Shown: positions 56,753-64,000 of the stretch, piece after piece
Layout of the letters: the number at the start of each line of letters is the position of its first letter
Position numbering within the stretch: position 1 is the first letter of the stretch
Assembly: GCF_030295955.1 (NCBI RefSeq)
Contig: NZ_AP027363.1
Location: forward strand, 434,001 to 498,000
Source of the DNA: Thalassotalea agarivorans
GTDB lineage: Bacteria > Pseudomonadota > Gammaproteobacteria > Enterobacterales > Alteromonadaceae
Length of the DNA: 64,000 bases
Reading direction: 5' to 3'
The notes under the pieces: model-generated
Told to the model about the DNA's origin: nothing
Seen by the model: only the letters and a program-made list of their open reading frames with translations
The model's database searches: none
Position numbers and translations under genes: made by a program

Positions 56753-59700
56753 TGAGTGTTTCTGCAGTAATCAATCGTTGGTTGAATCGGCTATTTAAAT
56801 TAATAGCCGTAATGCTGGTGTTTGTAGCGGTTGTGATTAGTGCACTTAGACTTTATTTACCATATGCCCACACCCACAAAGATTTGCTGCAAGACTATAT
56901 TAATGAAGAGTACCAAGCCAATATTGTCATCGACCATTTAGCGCTTGGCTGGGGAGCTCTAGGGCCGACATTGGTGGCAGAAAATGTCCAGTTTTTGGGC
57001 CTCGATGATGCTGAGTTAAAGGTCGATCGCGTTAATATTGAAGTGCATATCTGGCGCAGTTTGCTCAACCAAAGCTTAATCACAAAAGATCTCACATTCG
57101 ATGGCATTGTTGCCAAAGTAGATAGAAACTTATACGCCTCTGACAGAGAACAAGCAGAAGACGCTGATACCTTAGACAATATCATTAACCTCTTTCTTAC
57201 TCAGGTAGATCGCTTTTCGCTACGTAACAGCCAAGTGGAAGTGACCGACGAAGATGATATTCACCACTATCAAATCGAGCATTTAAACTGGCATAACCAA
57301 GGTAGCCGTCACAGAGCTAGCGGTAGTGTACGAATTAAAGGCGTAACACAAAACCATTTGAAACTATTGATTGATGTCACAGGCGACACTCGTGCTGAAC
57401 TAGCAGGCCAAGCCTACATTGAAGCCAATCAACTTGATGTTGCTCCTTGGATTAAAACAGCCTTTAGCGTCAATGATTTTAATGTTACTTCAAGTATTGA
57501 TTTAGGTGCTTGGCTGACCATTGTGAATGGGCGCTCAGGCGAATTGCTTGTTGCCTTGAAAGAAACTGAACTTAATTGGCAGGAAGGCCAAAGCCAGCAT
57601 CAAATCGCACTAGGTTATTCATTTGTTCATCTAACTGATATCAATGAAGTAGAAACGCCAATACAGTTATCAACTTCTGATTTGGTGTTTTCATACAACG
57701 ATGCACCATACAACCCTATGCATCTGCAAGCGATGTTTAACCAAGAAGACTTTAATCTTTACCTATCGCAATTAGATATCGGGCTATGGCGTAAAATCGT
57801 GCCAATGCTTAATCTATCAGACAAGCTTAAGCAGCAAATCAATCAAATGTCACCTGAAGGGCGAGTGGCTGAAGCTTATGTGAAGTATTTGTCGGGCCAC
57901 TTAAGTGTTGCTGCAGAACTAGATCAAGTGAACGTAGATTTTTATCAGGGTATTCCGGGGATAGATAACCTGTCTTTGTCACTCATATATGATGATGAAA
58001 CTTTTTACGCAGATATCAAAGCGGTTGATGGCTTTTTGGATTTTGATAAGCACTTTATTTTGCCAATGCCATACAACAGTATTGAAGCGACAGCACAAGG
58101 ATTATTTAAGGGTGACACGTTTGAAATTGCGGTAACCGACCTTGTGTATGACTCGCCTGAAATACAACTGGTTGGTGACGTAAGGATAGATATTCCTGAC
58201 AATGAACCTGTCGCCATGTCTTTATTAGCAACCGCAACAGAAGCCGATACCATCAATGCCAATCATTTTTACCCACATTTATTGATGGGCAAGAACTTAG
58301 TGGATTACTTAAATGGCGCTATTTTGTCTGGTGAATTGACGCAAGCTGTGGTGCTTTTTAATGGGCCATTTACTCGTTTTCCGTATACCAAGGACAATGC
58401 CCATACCGGCGTTTTCATGGTCGATGCAGAACTTGAAAACTCGACCTTTAGATTCCAAAAAGACTGGCCTGCAATCGATCAATTCCATGGCAATTTAAAC
58501 TTTACCAATAATGGTATGTTAATTACTGGCCGAAGTGGTTCTTTGAAAGGCTTAAATGTAGAGGGTGTTGAAGCAGCTATCGCTGACTTTGGCGAGGGCA
58601 TTTTAACCGTTAAAACGGATATACAGCCTAGTAACCCAATGTATGTTACGGATTTGATGAATGAAAGCCCGCTTAAAGATTCTGTTGGCGCGACGCTAGA
58701 ACAAGTTGTGATAACACAGCCGATTCGGGGTGATTTGTATTTGTACATCCCTCTGGATGACGGCTCTCAAACAGTGGCTTCGGGCAACATATTTTTTAAC
58801 GACAATAATTTACACCTTCAAACGCCGGAAATGCATTTTAAGAAAGTTAACGGAAAACTTAACTTTAACAATGATGTAATTACTGTTGAAGACCTGGATT
58901 TGCATTGGAAAGATATGCCGATGGCAATGAAGATTGCTTCTGCAGATAAAGTGTCTCATTACCAAACCGACATCGCTTTGTCTGGTCAATGGCAAACAGA
59001 CCATTGGCGTCAGCATTTATCGACCGGAATGCATGATTATTTGACCGGAGACTTTTCGTGGCAAGGACAGCTACAACTGAATATGCGCAACAATGGCGAT
59101 TTTGATTATAAATTTAATGCCAATAGCGATTTAGTTGGCTTTGCAAGCACTGCACCAGCACCGTTATCAAAAACAGCAGAAGCTGATACCGCTTTAGTGG
59201 TTAAAGTAGACGGGAATAGGCGCGATTCTGTTGTCGATATTGAACTCGGAAATGCCGCAAAGTTTTATGGTGTATTAGGTCACGAGCAAGTGCAGTTTAC
59301 GCAAGCGCATTTGATGGTCGGTAATGAACAGATGTTGCTACCACTTAATGGCTTCCATATCAGTGCACATGTAGATACAGCAGAATTTGAACAGTGGAAT
59401 CCGTTTTTAAAAGAACTGCTCGATGCCGCAGCACCGGCAGAATACTACGAAACGCAAAGTGCCAATCATATTTTTCCTGTACCTGAACGCATTCAAGGCA
59501 CGGTTGAAAAGCTGACATTGGCGGGTGCGCAAATTGATCAGATGTCGTTCAACTTGCTTGACCAGTCAAACCATTGGTTGTTGCAACTTAATGCGAAACA
59601 AACGCGCGCTAAAGTAAAGTTTTATAACGATTGGCTGGAACAAGGCGTCGATATAAATGCAGATTACATTCACTTCGTATCACAACGTCAAGAAGTAGAA

Positions 59701-60711
59701 CAAAACGAAGAAACTGAGATTGTTGCGCCAGACACTACAGCTAGCCCAATAGATGAGCTGCACAATAAGGAAGTTTTTGCCAATATGCCACCGATTAAAG
59801 TCAATTGTGCCAGCTGTAAATTTGGGCGTGCCGACTTTGGCTACTTAGTGTTTGATATCCGCAGAAAAGATGATCAAACCTTAGCGCTCGATAATTTAGT
59901 GGCAACGCGCGGAAACAATCGTTTGTCGCTTAACGGTAATTGGCAGTTTGATGGTGAAAAATCAACGACTAGCCTTGAAGGTAACCTGCAAATAAAAGAC
60001 TTAGAGCAAGAGTTAGCATTGTTCGACTATCAATCACTTGTTAAAGAAAGTGGATTAAACACCACCTTTGATGCAAGTTGGCCGGGCGCACCATATGATT
60101 ATAGTACCGGAAGATTGGCGGCTAAAATTAATGTTAAATTGGACGATGGTTACTTGGACGAAGTCAGTGACAAAGGCGCTCGAATATTTAGCGTTCTAAG
60201 CTTGCAGTCTTTGGTTAGAAAACTCAGTTTAGATTTTAGAGATATGTTCAGTGATGGTATGTTCTATACCAAAATTGAAGGCGACTTTACTGTAAACAAA
60301 GGTGTGTTGTATACCGATAATTCAATGCTATATGGGCCAGCCGGTGACTTGTCGATTAAAGGAAATACAAACTTAACCAGCGCTATTTTAGACTATCGTT
60401 TGTCTTACAAACCTAACCTTACTTCGAGTTTACCTGTGCTAGCATGGATAGCGACATTAAACCCAGTAACCTTCTTAGCAGGTATTGCTATCGACGAAGT
60501 GATCACGTCGCAAGTGGTTTCAGAGCTTACGTTTGAGTTAACGGGTAATGTTACAGACCCACAAATAAAAGAAGTTGATCGTAAAACACAGGACATCACT
60601 GTGGGCCGTTCTACACCACCTCAAGTGGTGGAAAACAGTATAGAAGAACAACAGGATGAAACCCAAAATGACGGTGAGCAAGAACCTCAACTCGACCAAT
60701 TCGACAATTAG
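56752..60711 (+). CDS. yhdP: YhdP family AsmA-like phospholipid transporter
   Basis: The 1319-aa product has one N-terminal membrane helix (about 15-38), a long beta-groove repeat body and the conserved C-terminal AsmA_2-type segment (ARIFSVLSLQSLVRKLSLDF, FTVNKGVLYTDNSMLYGPAG). YhdP, with TamB and YdbH, carries phospholipid from the inner to the outer membrane. The rng-yhdP-nitrilase-tldD order is conserved. The tail is acidic and Gln-rich. Its end overlaps the next gene by 44 bp. Confidence 0.93.
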   Translation: MSVSAVINRWLNRLFKLIAVMLVFVAVVISALRLYLPYAHTHKDLLQDYINEEYQANIVIDHLALGWGALGPTLVAENVQFLGLDDAELKVDRVNIEVHIWRSLLNQSLITKDLTFDGIVAKVDRNLYASDREQAEDADTLDNIINLFLTQVDRFSLRNSQVEVTDEDDIHHYQIEHLNWHNQGSRHRASGSVRIKGVTQNHLKLLIDVTGDTRAELAGQAYIEANQLDVAPWIKTAFSVNDFNVTSSIDLGAWLTIVNGRSGELLVALKETELNWQEGQSQHQIALGYSFVHLTDINEVETPIQLSTSDLVFSYNDAPYNPMHLQAMFNQEDFNLYLSQLDIGLWRKIVPMLNLSDKLKQQINQMSPEGRVAEAYVKYLSGHLSVAAELDQVNVDFYQGIPGIDNLSLSLIYDDETFYADIKAVDGFLDFDKHFILPMPYNSIEATAQGLFKGDTFEIAVTDLVYDSPEIQLVGDVRIDIPDNEPVAMSLLATATEADTINANHFYPHLLMGKNLVDYLNGAILSGELTQAVVLFNGPFTRFPYTKDNAHTGVFMVDAELENSTFRFQKDWPAIDQFHGNLNFTNNGMLITGRSGSLKGLNVEGVEAAIADFGEGILTVKTDIQPSNPMYVTDLMNESPLKDSVGATLEQVVITQPIRGDLYLYIPLDDGSQTVASGNIFFNDNNLHLQTPEMHFKKVNGKLNFNNDVITVEDLDLHWKDMPMAMKIASADKVSHYQTDIALSGQWQTDHWRQHLSTGMHDYLTGDFSWQGQLQLNMRNNGDFDYKFNANSDLVGFASTAPAPLSKTAEADTALVVKVDGNRRDSVVDIELGNAAKFYGVLGHEQVQFTQAHLMVGNEQMLLPLNGFHISAHVDTAEFEQWNPFLKELLDAAAPAEYYETQSANHIFPVPERIQGTVEKLTLAGAQIDQMSFNLLDQSNHWLLQLNAKQTRAKVKFYNDWLEQGVDINADYIHFVSQRQEVEQNEETEIVAPDTTASPIDELHNKEVFANMPPIKVNCASCKFGRADFGYLVFDIRRKDDQTLALDNLVATRGNNRLSLNGNWQFDGEKSTTSLEGNLQIKDLEQELALFDYQSLVKESGLNTTFDASWPGAPYDYSTGRLAAKINVKLDDGYLDEVSDKGARIFSVLSLQSLVRKLSLDFRDMFSDGMFYTKIEGDFTVNKGVLYTDNSMLYGPAGDLSIKGNTNLTSAILDYRLSYKPNLTSSLPVLAWIATLNPVTFLAGIAIDEVITSQVVSELTFELTGNVTDPQIKEVDRKTQDITVGRSTPPQVVENSIEEQQDETQNDGEQEPQLDQFDN

Positions 60712-61528
60712 ATTGTCGGCTGTTCAGCTGACTAGTGTTCCCGACATAGATCAAAATCTTGTTGCCATTGAGGCCACTTTGTCGCAATTGCCAACAGCAC
60801 AGCAGCACCTTGTCGTGCTACCAGAGTGTTGTTTATTTTTTGGTGGCAAAGACAATGAACAGCTCGCTGTTGCTAAACAATATCAAATTGAGATGACGAA
60901 AGCGCTTGCCAAACTTGCTCAGCAATTTAAGGTCTATCTTGTCGCGGGTTCCATACCGGTGTTATCGCAAGAGCCTGAAAAATTTACCAACACTAGCTAT
61001 ATTTTCTCACCAGAAGGCGAAGTGCTTTCGCAGTACGATAAGATTCATTTGTTTGACGTTGAAGTAGCGGATAGCAGTCGTCATTATTTAGAATCAACCT
61101 ACACATTAGCAGGAGATCGCGTTGTTACAACGCAGCTGCCATTTGCCACAATAGGCCAAACTATCTGTTACGATTTGCGTTTTCCTAGCTTGTTTCAAAT
61201 GTTAGCTAATATGGGCGCTGATGTTATTACTGTGCCAGCAGCGTTTACCAAATTAACGGGTCAAGCCCACTGGTTGCCTCTACTGCAAGCTAGAGCAATC
61301 GAAAATCAAGTATATATTGTTGCAGCGGCTCAGTACGGTACCCATAAAAATGGTCGAGAAACTTGGGGGCAAAGTGTTATCATTGACCCTTGGGGTGAAA
61401 TACTTGCAACTTGCGCACCAACAGAAACGGCAATAAGCGTCGAAATTACGCTGGAAAAACTAGCAAATATTCGTCAAAAAATGCCTGTGCATTCACACAA
61501 CCAATTTAAGACAGAGCTTAAAAATTAA
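60668..61528 (+). CDS. Nitrilase-family amidohydrolase (Nit1-like)
   Basis: The product is 286 aa from the ATG at 60668 (AGGA upstream). ATG 60656 and GTG 60674 are alternatives. The Glu-Lys-Cys triad is clear: [20 protein letters not shown] and [11 protein letters not shown]. Members placed between yhdP and tldD are carbon-nitrogen hydrolases, and the closest characterised group acts on deaminated glutathione. The exact substrate is not proven. It overlaps the 3' end of yhdP and shares a base with tldD (TAATG). Confidence 0.9.
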   Translation: MTVSKNLNSTNSTIRLSAVQLTSVPDIDQNLVAIEATLSQLPTAQQHLVVLPECCLFFGGKDNEQLAVAKQYQIEMTKALAKLAQQFKVYLVAGSIPVLSQEPEKFTNTSYIFSPEGEVLSQYDKIHLFDVEVADSSRHYLESTYTLAGDRVVTTQLPFATIGQTICYDLRFPSLFQMLANMGADVITVPAAFTKLTGQAHWLPLLQARAIENQVYIVAAAQYGTHKNGRETWGQSVIIDPWGEILATCAPTETAISVEITLEKLANIRQKMPVHSHNQFKTELKN

Positions 61529-62967
61529 TGAATTTAGTTGAACAGTCATTGCTAGGTGAGAGCCAATTATCTCGCGACAATTTAAATCAAACATTAGCGT
61601 CAATTCTGACGCATCAAATTGATTACGCAGATTTGTACTTCCAATCGTCACGCCACGAGAGCTGGGTATTGGAAGACGGCATTGTTAAAGAAGGCTCGTA
61701 TAATATTGAGCGAGGTGTTGGGGTGCGCGCTATCTCTGGCGAGAAAACTGGCTTTTCCTATTCAGATGACATAAACCCTGCGTCACTGATGCAAGCGGCC
61801 GATGCCGCTAGAGCTATCGCAGGCAAAGGACAACAGACCGAGGTCTCACCATTTAGCATGGTTGACGCTAACGCAGTGTATAGTGGAGCTGATCCTCTTG
61901 CTAGTTTGAGCCAACAAGCAAAAATTGATTTACTACATGAAGTCGAAGCACATGCACGAAGTGTCGATAGCCGTGTATCGCAAGTTATTGTGAGCTTATC
62001 AGGTGTATACGAGCATATGTTAGTAGCAGCCACTGATGGCACCTTTGCTACTGATATACGCCCACTTGTGCGTTTAAACTGCTCTGTTTTAGTTGAACAT
62101 AACGGCAAACGAGAGCGCGGCACTGGTGGTGGCGGTGGCCGCACAGACTATGCCTATTTTTTCGAACTGGATGGCTCACTACCTCGCTATAAAAATTATG
62201 CAGCAGAAGCCGTTAGACAGGCTCTTGTTAACTTGGAAGCTATAGAAGCACCTGCGGGCACCTTACCCGTTGTATTAGGCAATGGTTGGCCAGCGGTACT
62301 ATTGCATGAAGCTGTTGGACATGGATTAGAAGGTGACTTTAACCGTAAAGGGTCTTCGGCTTTTTCTGGCCGTGTCGGCGAACAAGTTGCATCAGAGTTA
62401 TGCACTATTGTTGATGACGGTACCCTTGCCAATCGCCGCGGCTCTATTAGCGTTGACGATGAAGGGGTACCTGGCCAATACAATGTGTTGATCGAAAATG
62501 GTATTTTGAAAGGGTATATGCAGGATAAACATAATGCTGGCTTGATGGGTGTAAAGCCTACCGGGAATGGCCGCAGAGAATCATATGCTCATCTTCCTAT
62601 GCCTCGCATGACCAATACTTATATGTTGCCAGGAGAGCACAACCCGAAGGATATTATCTCGTCCGTTAAAAAAGGTATTTATGCGCCTCATTTTGCCGGC
62701 GGACAGGTCGATATCACGTCAGGAAAGTTTGTTTTTACCTCTTCTGAAGCCTACTTGATAGAGAACGGCGAAATAACACAACCCATTAAAGGCGCAACGT
62801 TAATCGGCAGTGGACCTGAGGCGATGCAAAAGGTGTCTATGGTAGGTAATGATTTATCTCTAGACCTTGGTGTTGGTGTTTGTGGTAAAGACGGGCAAAG
62901 CATTCCTGTTGGTGTTGGTCAGCCAACATTAAAGGTAGATGAAATGACGGTAGGTGGCACAAACTAG
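61528..62967 (+). CDS. tldD: Metalloprotease TldD
   Basis: TldD with TldE (PmbA) forms a protease that unfolds and degrades peptides, including CcdA antitoxin and microcin B17 precursor. The 479-aa product has the zinc motif [11 protein letters not shown] (first His about 261) and the conserved [20 protein letters not shown] and [15 protein letters not shown] segments. pmbA is not seen in this window. The start overlaps the nitrilase stop. No terminator follows before the next gene. Confidence 0.97.
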   Translation: MNLVEQSLLGESQLSRDNLNQTLASILTHQIDYADLYFQSSRHESWVLEDGIVKEGSYNIERGVGVRAISGEKTGFSYSDDINPASLMQAADAARAIAGKGQQTEVSPFSMVDANAVYSGADPLASLSQQAKIDLLHEVEAHARSVDSRVSQVIVSLSGVYEHMLVAATDGTFATDIRPLVRLNCSVLVEHNGKRERGTGGGGGRTDYAYFFELDGSLPRYKNYAAEAVRQALVNLEAIEAPAGTLPVVLGNGWPAVLLHEAVGHGLEGDFNRKGSSAFSGRVGEQVASELCTIVDDGTLANRRGSISVDDEGVPGQYNVLIENGILKGYMQDKHNAGLMGVKPTGNGRRESYAHLPMPRMTNTYMLPGEHNPKDIISSVKKGIYAPHFAGGQVDITSGKFVFTSSEAYLIENGEITQPIKGATLIGSGPEAMQKVSMVGNDLSLDLGVGVCGKDGQSIPVGVGQPTLKVDEMTVGGTN

Positions 62968-62999
62968 CTTGTAACCCATAACAATAATAATAAGTATCT

Positions 63000-64000
63000 A
63001 TGCCATTAATTATTAGTAAACATGCTATTTATTTGTTTCTATTAATTGCCATCTTTGTTGCGATTAAACACAATAATAAGAGTGATCACGCCCATTTACC
63101 TGCTGAAATTCGGCTAGATTTGGACGTGATTGCTATTGATACCTCGCTACGCAATCGCGATTATGACTTGGCATTTTCACTGATAGAACAAGCATTACGC
63201 GCGCAGCCACAAGACAATTTAAACGACGTAAGAACAGTCTGGTTGCTCAAGCATCAGGCGGATATATATAAGCGTCGCTATCATTTTCATCTTGCAATTA
63301 AATCGCTTGAATCAGTACAAAAAATTTCTCCAAGCAACACCATCGCGCTAAGAATTAGAGATTTACAAAGTTTAATCGATCGCAATCAATCAGAACGTCA
63401 TAAACGCACAACCTACATTGCAGGTAAAGACGCTGGGCTGTCAAAAACACTAACGGGCACCGTAAACTTAGCTTACGTATATATTAATGATGGTTTAAAT
63501 CCGCAATGGACAGGCAAGCGGCGTTTAATGAATCAGTCTTACGTGGAAAGGATTGTTGCCTTTTATCAAAGAGAAGCAAAAAAATACAATCAAACACCGC
63601 CAACGATTAATGTGCGATATTTTTACATTAGTAGCCCAAAGGGGATTGCCAATAAACTGCTAAGAAAAAATACGACGTTACCTTATTTACTCGAACTACT
63701 TGTCAAACAGTCTGCATTTTCATCTGCACAAGCCTTTGTTGACGAGATACGTGGTGACGATGAAAGCAACGAAGTAGCACTTGTGTTCCATTCAAATTTT
63801 GAAGGTCGTTCTCACGCATATAGGTGCAGTAATAAATACAGCTACTGCCCAACTGAGTATGCCATGTTGACGGAAAATATATCCCGTAAAAAATATGGTT
63901 GGGTGATCGAACAAGTGCAAGCACACGAGATCTTGCATGTATTTGGCGCGGATGACTTGTATCACATCAGCAAAGCGAAAAACTTTGCCGTTACCGACAT
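63000..64000 (+). CDS. Membrane-anchored protein with a metzincin-like zinc motif, 3' end outside the window
   Basis: An uninterrupted frame starts at the ATG at 63000 and runs off the window after 333 codons, so the protein is partial. A hydrophobic helix (about 8-22, AIYLFLLIAIFVAI) anchors it. Residues 35-125 look helical and TPR-like. A second part contains a Cys pair (YRCSNKYSYCP), and then HEILHVFGADD (His309, Glu310, His313, Gly316, Asp319). This matches HExxHxxGxxD, the metzincin pattern with Asp as third ligand. It is 32 bp after tldD, but no good ribosome site is visible. The family is not recognised. A zinc metalloprotease is the best guess. Confidence 0.75.
   Translation, partial: MPLIISKHAIYLFLLIAIFVAIKHNNKSDHAHLPAEIRLDLDVIAIDTSLRNRDYDLAFSLIEQALRAQPQDNLNDVRTVWLLKHQADIYKRRYHFHLAIKSLESVQKISPSNTIALRIRDLQSLIDRNQSERHKRTTYIAGKDAGLSKTLTGTVNLAYVYINDGLNPQWTGKRRLMNQSYVERIVAFYQREAKKYNQTPPTINVRYFYISSPKGIANKLLRKNTTLPYLLELLVKQSAFSSAQAFVDEIRGDDESNEVALVFHSNFEGRSHAYRCSNKYSYCPTEYAMLTENISRKKYGWVIEQVQAHEILHVFGADDLYHISKAKNFAVTD

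Overview
The window looks like the chromosome of a marine gammaproteobacterium of the Alteromonadales, probably Colwelliaceae or Thalassotalea-like. This is an inference from gene order, a moderately AT-rich sequence, a complete MSHA (mannose-sensitive haemagglutinin) type IV pilus locus, and the mreBCD-maf-rng-yhdP-nitrilase-tldD string. No taxon was confirmed by a search.

Layout. (1) 1-19,152: a tRNA-Trp tail, secE and nusG, then an intact IS4-family insertion sequence (1113-2548) that landed in the loop of the nusG terminator. Next come a reverse-strand VOC-family gene and the core operon rplK-rplA-rplJ-rplL-rpoB-rpoC, followed by rpsL-rpsG-fusA-tuf. Leader hairpins and promoters are visible before rplK and rplJ. 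(2) 19,153-21,617: an accessory patch with a mosaic of short dispersed repeats, a reverse-strand GNAT acetyltransferase and a DCC-family protein. (3) 21,618-28,297: rnr-rlmB, a DUF945/YdgA-like gene, and the rpsF-priB-rpsR-rplI operon. (4) 28,322-31,794, reverse strand: a secreted PHB-depolymerase-like esterase with thrombospondin type-3 repeats, and a PLP enzyme of the ACC deaminase/D-cysteine desulfhydrase family. (5) 31,904-51,901: the MSHA pilus locus, from mshI to mshQ. It contains three extra MshA-like pilin genes between mshA and mshC. (6) 52,255-62,967: cell-shape genes mreBCD, then maf, rng, yhdP, a nitrilase-family gene and tldD. (7) 63,000-64,000: the first 333 codons of a membrane-anchored protein with a metzincin-like zinc motif, running off the window.

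How it works together. Regions 1 and 3 are translation, transcription and RNA-decay housekeeping. The MSHA locus encodes an envelope-spanning machine: inner-membrane alignment proteins (MshI, PilN-like protein, MshJ, MshK), a lipoprotein secretin (MshL), an AAA ATPase (MshM), a TPR protein (MshN), an extension ATPase with an apparent c-di-GMP-binding N-domain (MshE), a platform protein (MshG), the pilins (MshB, MshA, three paralogues, MshC, MshD, MshO), and the large MshP/MshQ products.

No wholly new system is evident. The most unusual points are the expanded MshA-like pilin cassette with its own terminator and promoter, the 7-bp tandem arrays sitting at the stop codons of three genes, the IS in a terminator loop, the paired 127-bp hairpin repeats, and the truncated metzincin-like gene at the right edge.
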